A stretch of 64,000 bases of DNA from Bifidobacterium choerinum. Lineage in GTDB: Bacteria > Actinomycetota > Actinomycetes > Actinomycetales > Bifidobacteriaceae. Positions 11,771 to 20,946 of the stretch are shown in pieces. Both the position numbers and the translations under genes were made by a program. The stretch is from the NCBI RefSeq assembly GCF_000741135.1, contig NZ_JGYU01000002.1:1-64000 (forward strand), given 5' to 3'. The notes under the pieces were generated by a model. The model was not told where the DNA came from, ran no database searches, and saw nothing but the letters and a program-made list of their open reading frames with translations. Numbering within the stretch: the first letter of the stretch is position 1; each line of letters starts with the position of its first letter.

Positions 11771-11820
11771 GAATTAGTTTCCCACCGCGCATTCGCTGTG
11801 GGCGTGTGGGAAACTAATTC
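11771..11820 (-). promoter_or_regulatory. Inverted repeat over the stop codon of the raffinose-synthase-like gene
   Basis: A 15-bp perfect inverted repeat (11771-11785 with 11806-11820, arm GAATTAGTTTCCCAC) spans the last codons and stop of the upstream GH36 gene and lies about 65 bp before the GH13 start. It could be an intercistronic terminator/attenuator, an mRNA-stabilising hairpin or an operator for the GH13 gene. Confidence 0.45.
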
Positions 11821-13600
11821 CGCCACGCTCGATGGCGAACACCGCGTATTCGCCATAGGACAGCTCGACGTCCAACGTCTCATGGGCGTCAAGCGGCACA
11901 TGTGCGCCGCTCTCAAGATCGTGCACGTCGCATGCCGCGTCGCCGGCGGCGATGTGCGCGGTCTGCGCGGCATCCTTGTTGAGTCCGACGAAGAGCACGA
12001 CGTCGTCGCCGTGGAACGTGTTGCCGATGCCGAGCGGGACGTCGCCGTGCACCGGATCGTGCAGCAGACTCGCCTCGATCGGCATGCCGACGCCGTCGGG
12101 ATGGGTCAGCGCGCCGTCGACATCGAGGAACGGACGCAGCGTCTGCGGATCGGTTGCGCCGAGCGCGTCGGAACAGTAGATCGGCCCTCCGCTGATCCAC
12201 CGCAGCCATGCATGCACACGCGCGTCGGGATGCTTCGTCCAGAACATGTCCCAGTCGCAATGGTAGAGACACCCCATCAGCAGCGAGCAGTAGGCGTTCT
12301 CGATCGCATGCTCGGGCAGTGACTCGGGGATGCGCGGGAAGAAGTCGTCGCTCGTGCGCACGATCGGCGATGTCGGACGGCTCCAGTAGTTCTCGGGCGC
12401 CATGCCCATGCAGTTGATGAGCGCGGAATCGAACACCTCGGCGGCGATCTGGTCGAGCACTTCGTGCCGCTTGCGCAGCGCGGCGAAGGATTCGACGCCG
12501 CGCGTGAGCACCGACATCGTGCTCTGCGCATCCACTTTGACGAAATCGATGCCGTCATGAGCGAGCGCTTCATCCCAACGCCGCCAGAATCGTTCGCCGC
12601 CGGAACGCGTTGGGCACGCGAGCGCGTCCTGTGACAGCTGCGACGATGGCACAGCCATGCCGTCCGGCAGCGTCTCGAACATGTATCCGCACGCGCGCAA
12701 TTCCGCGGCATCGGAATCGACGCCTCCCCAATAGCCGTGGAAGGCCTGCCATACGCCGACATGGCGCACGCCGTACTCCCGTTTGAGCACGTCGACGGTA
12801 TACGCAAGGCCGTGGGGGAAACGGACGGGGTCGGCGTCGAAACCAGTCAGCTTATTGTCAGCCGTTCGGGACCAGCCGTCATCGATGAGCACCCAGGAAA
12901 TCGGCACCCGCAGGCGCCGGAACTCCTCCATCTTGGCGACAATGCCCTCCTCACTCACCTGCTGGCCGAGCGAATCCCAGGTGCACCAACCGAGGCCGCG
13001 CAACATCTCGGGGAACGGACGCCCGTCCCGCATCGCGATGCCGTTGGCCCGCGCCGCGCGCCGTACGCATCGTTCGACGAGCATGTACGGGTCGTCGCCA
13101 TATGCATACAGCAGCGTCAGCCCCTCCACGGTCGTACGCCCCGCCTGATTCGTCGACACGTCGATCGCCACGCCGTCCGCGCGTCCTTCGATACCGCGGA
13201 TATCGGCACGGCATGCGCGATCGCTCACCGCGAGCAGCAGATGCCACCGACTGTCCGCGGCACGCCACAGCAGCATCTGCGTGCGCTGCGGCACCTCCGC
13301 GAAGCCGCTCACCCATGTCGGACGCATCCACCATTCCTTGTGCTGATACAGGCACAGCATCGGCGATCCCGGCATCGGCAGCGCGCACGTCACCGTGAGC
13401 GCACATGGCGCGCGGAACGTCGGATGGTCGAGAATCGGATTGCCGACGGGCAGCTGCGCATGCACGGCGACGGCGACGAGATCGGCGTCATCGCGTACAT
13501 CGACCGATTCGGGCGGCAGCGTGCGCGCGGCGCATTCCCCCGCAGGTCCGCATTCCGTGTGTGCGATCACCGACGTGACCTCCAGCAGTCGTCTCGTCAT
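11774..13600 (-). CDS. GH36 raffinose-synthase/Sip1-like glycosidase
   Basis: This 608-residue protein belongs to the raffinose synthase/seed-imbibition branch of GH36. Markers are GWCTWD (204-209), IDDGW (239-243), the nucleophile Asp357 in VKVDAQ, and RTSDDF with the acid/base Asp near 418. An N-terminal beta domain precedes the TIM barrel. In bifidobacteria such proteins accompany raffinose transporters and probably act as alpha-galactosidases or transgalactosidases on imported oligosaccharides. It has no signal peptide. The ATG at 13600 is chosen because AAGGAG lies about 7 nt upstream. The ATG at 13606 would be too close to that site. The activity is not proven for this branch, and true raffinose synthesis is unlikely. 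Confidence 0.82.
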   Translation of the reverse strand: MTRRLLEVTSVIAHTECGPAGECAARTLPPESVDVRDDADLVAVAVHAQLPVGNPILDHPTFRAPCALTVTCALPMPGSPMLCLYQHKEWWMRPTWVSGFAEVPQRTQMLLWRAADSRWHLLLAVSDRACRADIRGIEGRADGVAIDVSTNQAGRTTVEGLTLLYAYGDDPYMLVERCVRRAARANGIAMRDGRPFPEMLRGLGWCTWDSLGQQVSEEGIVAKMEEFRRLRVPISWVLIDDGWSRTADNKLTGFDADPVRFPHGLAYTVDVLKREYGVRHVGVWQAFHGYWGGVDSDAAELRACGYMFETLPDGMAVPSSQLSQDALACPTRSGGERFWRRWDEALAHDGIDFVKVDAQSTMSVLTRGVESFAALRKRHEVLDQIAAEVFDSALINCMGMAPENYWSRPTSPIVRTSDDFFPRIPESLPEHAIENAYCSLLMGCLYHCDWDMFWTKHPDARVHAWLRWISGGPIYCSDALGATDPQTLRPFLDVDGALTHPDGVGMPIEASLLHDPVHGDVPLGIGNTFHGDDVVLFVGLNKDAAQTAHIAAGDAACDVHDLESGAHVPLDAHETLDVELSYGEYAVFAIERGGISFPHAHSECAVGN

Positions 13601-13975
13601 ATGCATGCTCCTTCCCGCGCCGATGTCGAATCGTACGATGATTACAGCACACATCCCCCCCGACATCGCCTCTTCGTGCAGTCCGCATCATGCATATCCT
13701 CTCCGTCTGCACTCGCATTACTCGGATGTTCATACGAAAAGGCGAGTTATGCGAATGCGCGGATGGGCTGCGACTGCGCGCGGGAGCGCATCGGCACATA
13801 TGCGCACATATGCCGGCGACCATGCGCGCATATACGCGCAATCTTGATCAGAATCTCCCATCCTCATCGCCCATATGCACCCTCCGCCAATACGACGGCC
13901 GCATATCTCGATTGTTCGCAAATACAATCGAGATATGCGGCCGAACATCGCGCGACGAACGCAACGTGCACGCGG
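13601..13975. other. Intergenic region upstream of the raffinose-synthase-like gene
   Basis: No gene is seen. The first 270 bp upstream of the GH36 start contain alternating CGCATATATGCG-like stretches (around 13790-13850) that are partly palindromic and could bind a regulator. A terminator hairpin for the transporter operon occupies 13897-13942. Confidence 0.5.
13897..13942 (-). terminator. Terminator of the sugar ABC transporter operon
   Basis: A perfect 19-bp stem (13897-13915 with 13924-13942) with an 8-nt loop lies 34 bp past the permease stop codon. It contains the AT-rich block ATATCTCGATTG. Confidence 0.65.
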
Positions 13976-14863
13976 CTACTTCACGGCGCCGCGCATGACG
14001 CCGCCGACGACCCACTTCTGGGCGAAGATGTAGACGACGAGCACCGGGGCCATCGCCATCAGATAGCTCGCGAAGGCCTGCGGGTAGTTCGTCGCGAACT
14101 GTGAACTGAACACATACTGCGCAAGCGGGATCGTCTGGTTGCTCTGGTCGGTGAGGATGATGAGCGGCAGCAGGAAGTCGTTCCACGCCCACAGCGCCGT
14201 CATGATCGCGATCGTCGCGTTGATCGGCCCCATCAGCGGGAAGATGATCTTCCAGAAAATGCGCCATGTGCCGGCGCCGTCGATGCGCGCGGCCTCCTCG
14301 AGTGAGATCGGGATCGAACGGATGAAGCCGGTCGCGATGAACAGGTTCGTGCCGAGGCCGAGGATGACGTAGAGGATGATCAGACCGGCCTGGTTGTCGA
14401 GATGCCACGAGCCCATCTGCTTGGCGAGCGGCAGCATGACGACCGGGAACGGCACGAACATCGCGGCGATGAAGAAGTAATAGAGGATGCGGAAGAACCG
14501 CTTGTCCATGTTGCGCGCGATCGCATAGGCGACGAAGGTGTTCGTCACGAGCGTGAGCGAGACGGCGAGCACGGTGATGATCGCCGAATTGAGCGCGGCG
14601 CGCGGATAGTCGACCTTCGCCGATGCGGCGGCGAAGTTGCCCCACTGCCAGCTCGACGGCAGGCTGAAGGTGCCCGCCTCGGCCGGCGTCTTCAGCGCGG
14701 TGACGACGGTGAAGTACAACGGCACGAGAATCGTCAGGCTGAACACGGCGACGACGGCGGTGAGCCACCAATTGATGCGCCGGTCCTTGCGGAACTTCGT
14801 CGGCGCCGCGCCGGCGGTGGGCTGTGCGGATGATGTGGACGTGATGGTGGTTGCGGTGGTCAT
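13976..14863 (-). CDS. Sugar ABC transporter permease (MalG/MsmG type)
   Basis: The 295-residue inner-membrane protein has six predicted helices and the EAA loop EEAARIDGAGTWRIFWKII (about residues 200-218), which contacts the ATPase. A Thr/Ala-rich N-terminus precedes the first helix at about 33. It belongs to the CUT1 family for oligosaccharides. The gene starts 4 bp after the stop of the other permease, with its ribosome site inside that gene's end, so the two are translationally linked. With the upstream binding protein and MalF-type permease it forms a raffinose/isomalto-oligosaccharide importer of the kind known in bifidobacteria (RafBCD type). It lacks its own ATPase, which is presumably the MsmK protein at 33195-34331. 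Confidence 0.92.
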   Translation of the reverse strand: MTTATTITSTSSAQPTAGAAPTKFRKDRRINWWLTAVVAVFSLTILVPLYFTVVTALKTPAEAGTFSLPSSWQWGNFAAASAKVDYPRAALNSAIITVLAVSLTLVTNTFVAYAIARNMDKRFFRILYYFFIAAMFVPFPVVMLPLAKQMGSWHLDNQAGLIILYVILGLGTNLFIATGFIRSIPISLEEAARIDGAGTWRIFWKIIFPLMGPINATIAIMTALWAWNDFLLPLIILTDQSNQTIPLAQYVFSSQFATNYPQAFASYLMAMAPVLVVYIFAQKWVVGGVMRGAVK

Positions 14864-14867
14864 GATC

Positions 14868-15860
14868 TCACACCTTCTCCTTGCTGCTGAAGAACTTGAG
14901 CTGAATGAACGCGATGATCGCGAGGACGATGAAGAACAGCACGGCGTTGGCCGTCTGATAGGCGTATTCGCCGCCGGTGAGGCCGCCCTTCCAGATGAGG
15001 TAGGTCACCGTCTCCGTCTTCGAGTTCGGGCCGCCGTCGGTGAGCGCGACGACCTGGTCGAAGGTGCCAAGCGCGTTCTTCATCGTGAGCACGAGATTGA
15101 TCGTGAAGAACGGTCCGATCAGCGGGAACGTGATCTTCCAGAACTTCTGCCACGCGTTGACGCCGTCGATCGCGGCGGCCTCGTAGACCTGGGTGTCCAC
15201 GGTCTGCAGACCGGCGAGGTAGATGAGCACCGAATAGGCGACGCCCTGCCACACGGCGAGGAAGACGATCGGGATCCATGCGTAGCGTTCGCTCGTCAGC
15301 AGCGATTCGCTCAGCCATCCGATGCCGAGCGCCTTGCCGAGCGCGGGCAGCGGCTGCATGAAGATGTACTTGAACACGTAGCCGATGACGAGCACCGCCA
15401 ACGTGTACGGGATGAAGTAGATCGCGCGGAAGCCGTTCTTCCATGCGATCTTGCCGTTGAGCGCGACCGAAAGGAACAGAGCGATCACGTTGATGAGCAC
15501 GGTGATCGCGATCGCGATCAGGAACGTGAACAGATAGGCGTGTCCGACGCGCTCGTCATGGAACAGCGCCGCATAGTTTTTGAATCCGATCCAGTCGTAG
15601 TCGCCGTAGCCCTGCGAGTTCGTGAACGAGTACAGCACGCCCTGGATGAACGGCACGTAGAGGAACACGGCGAAGATCACCGCGGCCGGCACGGCCATCC
15701 AATAGTAGGCGTGGTCCACCTTGCGGTTGGAGAACGCGGACGCCTTCTTCTTGCGCGGCGCTTTGTTCGCGGGTCTGCGGGAGTGATGGGTGTCGATGTC
15801 GTTCGCAAGCACGTCCTCCATCGCGCGCGCCTGCTGACCGGCGTTGGTCAACGAAGTCAT
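14868..15860 (-). CDS. Sugar ABC transporter permease (MalF/MsmF type)
   Basis: The 330-residue protein has a basic N-terminus (RRPANKAPRKKKAS), six predicted helices and the EAA loop EAAAIDGVNAWQKFWKI at about 225-241. It pairs with the MalG-type permease to form the membrane channel of a CUT1 importer. AGGAAG precedes the ATG at 15860. The gene lies 34 bp downstream of the binding protein gene. The operon order (binding protein, MalF-type, MalG-type) matches the raffinose transport genes of other bifidobacteria. The oligosaccharide specificity is inferred from the neighbouring alpha-galactosidases. Confidence 0.92.
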   Translation of the reverse strand: MTSLTNAGQQARAMEDVLANDIDTHHSRRPANKAPRKKKASAFSNRKVDHAYYWMAVPAAVIFAVFLYVPFIQGVLYSFTNSQGYGDYDWIGFKNYAALFHDERVGHAYLFTFLIAIAITVLINVIALFLSVALNGKIAWKNGFRAIYFIPYTLAVLVIGYVFKYIFMQPLPALGKALGIGWLSESLLTSERYAWIPIVFLAVWQGVAYSVLIYLAGLQTVDTQVYEAAAIDGVNAWQKFWKITFPLIGPFFTINLVLTMKNALGTFDQVVALTDGGPNSKTETVTYLIWKGGLTGGEYAYQTANAVLFFIVLAIIAFIQLKFFSSKEKV

Positions 15861-15894
15861 GTTCTGGTCTTCCTTTCCTTGCGTCCTTGCTATC

Positions 15895-17190
15895 TCATTC
15901 GCGGAAGTCGCGGGCCTGCACCTTGTCCCACTCGTTCTGCATCGAATCGACGAACTGGTTGACGTTGCCGCTCAGAATCGCGGACTGCAGATAGCCGCCG
16001 ATGTTGATCGACGACGGGATGTAGTGATCGCAGAAATCAGCCACGCGATTGCTTTCGAAGAATGGGCGCACCGTTTCGAGCGCGGGATTGCCGAAATAGG
16101 TCTCCTTGAGCGGCGTGATCGCGGACTGCGCGTCGGCGTAGTCTTCGAGCTGTTTCTTGCTCATCAGGAAACGGATGAAGCGCATCGCCTGTTCCTTATG
16201 CTTGCTGTTCGCGCCCATCGTGAGGATCACGTCGTCACCGGCGGTGAGGATCTGCTCGGCGGCATCGTTGGTGGCGGGCATCTGCGCGAAGCCCAGATCG
16301 ATGTCCTTGTCGATCATCGTGATCTGCGGGATCGCGTAGGTGCCGAGCGGGATGATGGCCGCGGCGCCCTTCGCGAAGTTCTGCGTGCCCTGCTGGTAAG
16401 TGACGCCCTTCTCGCCGTCCGCATAGGTGAACAGCTCGATCTCCTTGGCGACCGGCTCCGTCCAGATCTGCTTGAACGTCGTCGTGCCGTTCTGCAGATC
16501 GGTGTATTCGCGCTCGGGGACGAGCGTTCCGGCGAGCGATGCGAGCGGCGCCTGCGTCGTCCACGCATCGGCGAGCGTTGCCTGCACCGGATCGATGCCG
16601 GCGTCGCGGAACGTCTGCAGCATCGACGTGAACTCGTCCCATGTCTTCGGCGGATTGTCCGGGTCGAGCCCGACTTTGCGGAACAGGTCCTTGTTGTAGA
16701 TGTAGCCGGACGCGTTGCCGGCGAACGGCAGCCCATACAGCCGCTTCTTCGCGGGATCCTTCGTCTGCACGAGGTTCTTCGCGATGTCCACCATGCCTTC
16801 GTTGAGTTCGTCGACGATCGGATCGTCGGTGAAGTCATGGAAGACGCCGCTCGCCGCGAAGGTGCCGAAGCTGTAGTCGCCGTTGAAGGTGATGACGTCC
16901 GGGACGCGGTCCTTGACGAAGCGCGTGCGCAGATCGGTCTGCGCGTTCGCGGAATTGTTGATGTTGATGTGGATGTCCGGATTATCCCGTTCGAATTCCT
17001 CGGCCGCCTGCTTGAACCAGTCCGCGGCCTCGGCTTTGAACTGGAAGAAATCGAGCGTGACCTGTCCGCTGGCGCCGGCCGCGCCGCAACCGGCCGTTCC
17101 CAGACCGACGGCGACCGCGCACACCGCGGCGCCGATTCCTCTCCAGAGCCGTCGCAGCGTCGATGGCCCGCCGTTTGTCGCGAATGTCAT
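15895..17190 (-). CDS. Oligosaccharide-binding lipoprotein of ABC transporter
   Basis: This is a CUT1-family extracellular binding protein of about 431 residues. A signal peptide (RRLWRG followed by a hydrophobic run) ends in a lipobox, LGTAGC, so Cys near residue 35 should be lipidated and anchor it outside the membrane. The mature part is an SBP_bac_1 fold, with [16 protein letters not shown] and [16 protein letters not shown] typical of the family. Two ATG codons are adjacent (17193 and 17190). GAGGGAG ends only 2 nt before the first, so the second is the better start. Context with two GH36 enzymes and an alpha-1,6-glucosidase suggests raffinose-family or isomalto-oligosaccharide ligands. 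Confidence 0.9.
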   Translation of the reverse strand: MTFATNGGPSTLRRLWRGIGAAVCAVAVGLGTAGCGAAGASGQVTLDFFQFKAEAADWFKQAAEEFERDNPDIHININNSANAQTDLRTRFVKDRVPDVITFNGDYSFGTFAASGVFHDFTDDPIVDELNEGMVDIAKNLVQTKDPAKKRLYGLPFAGNASGYIYNKDLFRKVGLDPDNPPKTWDEFTSMLQTFRDAGIDPVQATLADAWTTQAPLASLAGTLVPEREYTDLQNGTTTFKQIWTEPVAKEIELFTYADGEKGVTYQQGTQNFAKGAAAIIPLGTYAIPQITMIDKDIDLGFAQMPATNDAAEQILTAGDDVILTMGANSKHKEQAMRFIRFLMSKKQLEDYADAQSAITPLKETYFGNPALETVRPFFESNRVADFCDHYIPSSINIGGYLQSAILSGNVNQFVDSMQNEWDKVQARDFRE

Positions 17191-17329
17191 CATGACTCCC
17201 TCGTCCGTTGTTCCTGTTTCCTCATCCGGCCAGCCGCTCCATCACGCCCGCCGGTGGTCCTCAGTGTATGGAATCGCGGTTTTCATTCCCACCGCCCCGC
17301 GCGTCCGGAAACGGCGCAAGAAAAACGGC

Positions 17330-17343
17330 GTATATTTATATAC
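17330..17343. promoter_or_regulatory. Palindrome/-10 region at the ROK regulator start
   Basis: GTATAT and ATATAC arms flank a TT centre directly before the ATG at 17346. The TATATT hexamer (17331-17336) could be a -10 for a leaderless ROK transcript, and the palindrome could serve autoregulation. Both are inferences. Confidence 0.35.
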
Positions 17344-17345
17344 CC

Positions 17346-18548
17346 ATGGAAACAAATTCTGATCGGCTCGATTTCCCGCACTGGTTCAGTAAGTCGGAGA
17401 CCACGCACGACGTCGCGCGCGGCATCATGCAATACGGACCGATAGCGCGCACGCCGCTCGCGCAGATCTTCAACCTGTCGCAGGGCGCGCTTTCGCGCAT
17501 CACGAGCGACCTCATCTACGACGGCGTCATCGAGGAGCTGCCCGCGGGCGTCGCGCAGAGCGGCACGCTGCCGCAGGGGTTCACGGCGCATGACACGAGC
17601 GGCCGGCGCGGACGTCCGCAGACGGCGCTGCGCATCCGCGAGCACGAGCACACCTTCATCGGCGTCAACATCCACGACGGCGCGATCACCGTCTCCGAGG
17701 TCAACACGATGTGCCGACCGATCGGCGCCGACCTGACCGAGGACATCGACGACCGCTCCCCCGATGCGATCGTCGCGCAGATCGCGCGCATGGTGCATAC
17801 GGCCACCGCCTCCGATATGCCGGCGCCGACGGCGATCGGGCTGTCGCTCGGCGGCCATATCGAAGACGACCGCGTCGTGACCTTCGCGCCGTTCCTATAT
17901 TGGGATTCCGCCGTCGATCTGGGCGCGCTCGTACAGCATGCGACCGGCATCCCGACGATGGTGTTCAACGACCTCGACTCGACCCTGCTGTACGAATGCT
18001 GGTTCGGCGACGCGATCGGCATCCCACGCTTCGCCATCATCACGATGGGCGCCGGCGTCGGCTATTCGCTGTCCGACCATGGCAATCCGATCGACAATCC
18101 GGACAAGAGCTACGGCCTGGCCGGCCATGTGCTCATCGACCCGGAGGGGCCGCGCTGCTCGTCCGGGCATGTGGGCTGCTCGCAGTGCCTGACCTCCGAT
18201 TCGATCGCCGAGGAGTATTCGGGCATCGTCGGCCGGGAGACGACCTTCGAGGAGTTCGCGCACGACCTCGAGATGAACCGGCCGCAGGCGCGCCGCCTCG
18301 GCGAACGCACCTGCTTCCGCCTCGGCGTGCTCGTCGCGACCGTCGCGAACCTCGCGATGCCGTCGCAGGTGCTCATCAGCGGCGAAAGCTCGTTCATCGC
18401 GAAGAAGAACCGCGAGTTCATCCGCAAGGGCATCGACGTCTACCGGCACAGCCAGGCCGCGCCGGTGTCCTTCACGATCCCCGACTTCAGCTGGCGGCTG
18501 TGGTCGGACGCGGCGGCCGCGCGAGCGATCGCCGCGTTCATCAGCTGA
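17346..18548 (+). CDS. ROK-family transcriptional regulator of the raffinose cluster
   Basis: The 400-residue protein has an N-terminal winged HTH (about 20-75, with ARTPLAQIFNLSQGALSRIT) followed by a ROK sugar-kinase-like domain. ITMGAGVGYSL and GLAGHVLIDPEG resemble the nucleotide/sugar-binding core, and CSSGHVGCSQCL is the zinc site of the family (GHxGCxQ). It is divergent from the transporter operon and in the spot where raffinose ROK repressors sit in other bifidobacteria. It probably senses a galactoside or its metabolite and controls both directions. The start is the ATG at 17346. No Shine-Dalgarno is visible, but a -10-like TATATT lies 9 nt upstream. Its stop codon directly abuts that of the convergent alpha-galactosidase gene. 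Confidence 0.9.
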   Translation: METNSDRLDFPHWFSKSETTHDVARGIMQYGPIARTPLAQIFNLSQGALSRITSDLIYDGVIEELPAGVAQSGTLPQGFTAHDTSGRRGRPQTALRIREHEHTFIGVNIHDGAITVSEVNTMCRPIGADLTEDIDDRSPDAIVAQIARMVHTATASDMPAPTAIGLSLGGHIEDDRVVTFAPFLYWDSAVDLGALVQHATGIPTMVFNDLDSTLLYECWFGDAIGIPRFAIITMGAGVGYSLSDHGNPIDNPDKSYGLAGHVLIDPEGPRCSSGHVGCSQCLTSDSIAEEYSGIVGRETTFEEFAHDLEMNRPQARRLGERTCFRLGVLVATVANLAMPSQVLISGESSFIAKKNREFIRKGIDVYRHSQAAPVSFTIPDFSWRLWSDAAAARAIAAFIS

Positions 18549-20789
18549 TCAGACGCGCGTCGCGGAGAACAGCACGGCGTTCGCCGGATGAATCGACGGC
18601 GGGCGCAGACCGAAGGCGGCGAGCGCCGCGCCGTTCATGACGACGCCGTCGGCGTTCCACCAGCCGAGCGCGCTCTGTCCGTTGCCGATCTGCGTGAACG
18701 GCTCGCCGCTGTCGATGTCGCAGTCGAGCGGCCGGATCAGATAGTCGGCGTCCGGATCGAGTCCGGGCAGCCGCACCGGCGCCGCCGGATAGGTCTGCGA
18801 TGTCGTCAGCTGTGTGAAGCGGTAGACGGCGCGCGCCCCGTCGGCGCTGACGACGCCGTCGACGCGTACGGCCGGGTCGGCGGCGTCGCCGTGCACGACG
18901 ACGCCGTGCATGAAGTCGTCGCGGTGCCGCTTGTACGCATCCACCCAGACGCCGAGTTCATCGAGCGCCGCCTGCGGCTCCTTGAGCAGGTTCCATTCGA
19001 TGCCGAGATGGCCGAAGAACGCCATCGCCATGCGCATCCGCTGGCTGGTCGCGCGGTGCGTCGAATGGGCGGGGCTCGCGCCCACATGCTCGCCGATCAT
19101 CTCCGGTGGCACGAGCAGCGACGTGTAGCGCTGGATGTCGGCGCGTTCGACCGGGTCGACGCAGTCGGATGCCCAGATGCGGTCGGCGAGCGAGAGGATC
19201 GCGAGGTCAACACGGCCGCCGCCGGACGAACAGCTTTCGATCTCGAGTTCCGGATGGGCGTCCTTGAGGTCGTGGAAGATGCGGTAGACGGCGAGCGTCT
19301 GCCCGTGGACGGCCGGGCGTCCGGTGCGTGGCGAGACCGCTTCGGTCACGTATTTGTTATGGTCCCATTTGATGTAGTCGATGCCGAGTTCGTCGACGAG
19401 CGCGTCCATGCATCCGTACACGTAGGCGTAGGCGTCCGGGTTCGTCAGGTCGACGACCTGCTGGTTGCGTCCCTGCATCGGCAGGCGATGCGCGGTGGGG
19501 CGCAGCACCCAGTCGGGATGCTCGCGGTACATCCGCGAATCCGGGTTCACCATCTCCGGCTCGAACCACAGGCCGAATTCCATGCCCTTGGCGTGCACGT
19601 AGTCGGCGAGCGCCTTGAGCGAACGTTCGCCGTCGGGCCACACGTCCTGCGCGATCTGCCAGTCGCCGAGGCCGGCCGTGTCGTCGCGGCGGCCGCCGAA
19701 CCATCCGTCGTCGACGACGAAGCGTTCGACGCCGCTGACGGCGGCCTTGTCGGCGAGCGCCTTCAACGTGTCGAAGTCGTGCTGGAAATAGACGGCCTCC
19801 CAAGTGTTGAGGATGACCGGGCGCGGCTTGTCGGCGACGCCGTGCGCGGCGCGCCAGCGGGCGTGCGTCACGCGCAGCTCGTCGTGGAAGCGCGAGGCGA
19901 CCTCGTTGAGCCCTTCCCCGTAGGAGCCGTAAAGCCACGGCGTCGTGTAGCCGGCGTCGCCCGCACGATCACCGCCGTGCGCGGGCAACGTCACTTCGCC
20001 GCCGGCGAGCACCTCGCCGCCGCCGATCAGGCCGGTCGTGTACGGCAGGCGTTCGGCGGCCATCAATGAGTTGCCGCTCCAGGCGACATGCACCGAGTAG
20101 ACGTCGCCTTCGGCGAAGCCGAATCCGGGGCGGCCGGCGTTGAGCAGCAGCGACGCGTCGAAATCGGGACGGCCGACCATGCTCGCCTTCTGGAAGCGTC
20201 CGATCGTGAACGGCTGGCGCTGCGGCGAACGTTCGCGCAGATGATGGCCGGTCGTCGTCAGCAGCTCGGTCATGTCGGCGGGTACCGGGAACGCGAGTTC
20301 GACGGCGCCGATCGCGAGCGCCTCGACGCGCATGTTCGTCACCGTCAGCCGCTGGCGCACGAGGCCGCTGTCGCGCAGCTCGCAGCGCCAGACGATGCGC
20401 ACGCCCTGCTCGCCGTCCTCGGCGGCGACGTCGACGCCGTCATCGTCGATGCTCACATCAGTGACGGCGAATCGGCAATACAGTTCGACGCCGTCGGCGC
20501 GCACGACGAAACGCGGCGCGCCCGTCCATGCCTCGGACTGCGTCGGCAGCACGCTCGGCCACGCCGTCTCGTCGAGCGCACCGGAGACGCGCTGCGGGCG
20601 CAGCGCGTCGACGCAGGCGACGAGCGTGGACGGGTCGGACAACGGGCGTCCCCAATGCACGATGCGCGGCAACGCGTCGCCGACGATCACGAACGCGAAG
20701 GCCGCGCGCGCGTCACGCTGTTCGAGATAGACGACATGCACCGCCTCGTCGCGGCTCGTCGTTCCGTGGAAATCCCTGATCGTAGGCAT
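18549..20789 (-). CDS. aga: GH36 alpha-galactosidase
   Basis: The 746-residue enzyme matches bacterial GH36 alpha-galactosidases in length and layout: N-terminal beta-supersandwich, TIM barrel from about 320, and C-terminal beta domain. ERFVVDDGWFGGRRDD and FGLWFEPEMVNPDS are family hallmarks. KWDHNK holds the nucleophile Asp near 476, and WASDCVD the acid/base Asp near 541. A CSSGGGR loop binds galactose. There is no signal peptide, so it acts on imported raffinose, stachyose or melibiose, releasing galactose. AAAGGAC precedes the ATG. A candidate promoter lies at 20856-20884. Confidence 0.94.
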   Translation of the reverse strand: MPTIRDFHGTTSRDEAVHVVYLEQRDARAAFAFVIVGDALPRIVHWGRPLSDPSTLVACVDALRPQRVSGALDETAWPSVLPTQSEAWTGAPRFVVRADGVELYCRFAVTDVSIDDDGVDVAAEDGEQGVRIVWRCELRDSGLVRQRLTVTNMRVEALAIGAVELAFPVPADMTELLTTTGHHLRERSPQRQPFTIGRFQKASMVGRPDFDASLLLNAGRPGFGFAEGDVYSVHVAWSGNSLMAAERLPYTTGLIGGGEVLAGGEVTLPAHGGDRAGDAGYTTPWLYGSYGEGLNEVASRFHDELRVTHARWRAAHGVADKPRPVILNTWEAVYFQHDFDTLKALADKAAVSGVERFVVDDGWFGGRRDDTAGLGDWQIAQDVWPDGERSLKALADYVHAKGMEFGLWFEPEMVNPDSRMYREHPDWVLRPTAHRLPMQGRNQQVVDLTNPDAYAYVYGCMDALVDELGIDYIKWDHNKYVTEAVSPRTGRPAVHGQTLAVYRIFHDLKDAHPELEIESCSSGGGRVDLAILSLADRIWASDCVDPVERADIQRYTSLLVPPEMIGEHVGASPAHSTHRATSQRMRMAMAFFGHLGIEWNLLKEPQAALDELGVWVDAYKRHRDDFMHGVVVHGDAADPAVRVDGVVSADGARAVYRFTQLTTSQTYPAAPVRLPGLDPDADYLIRPLDCDIDSGEPFTQIGNGQSALGWWNADGVVMNGAALAAFGLRPPSIHPANAVLFSATRV

Positions 20790-20855
20790 CGTATGCCCGT
20801 CCTTTCATCCGGGCCGCGCATGCGTCATCGCCGCGGCCGATATACGATGCCGATC

Positions 20856-20884
20856 ATCCTAAAGGTTCGCGCATTCCTTGACAG
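20856..20884 (-). promoter_or_regulatory. Candidate alpha-galactosidase promoter
   Basis: On the minus strand CTGTCA (20879-20884) and TAGGAT (20856-20861) are spaced by 17 bp. The predicted start gives a leader of about 60 nt before the gene. Confidence 0.35.
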
Positions 20885-20946
20885 ACGTCGGCGTGTTCGC
20901 GCAGAAGGCAAGAAAATCAGCCACCGAAGACGATGCGGAGGCCGGA

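Noticed and set aside
7276-12322. Long plus-strand frames opposite ilvA and the GH13 gene
   Set aside because: These arise from strand-symmetric GC-rich codons. The minus-strand proteins have complete catalytic motifs.
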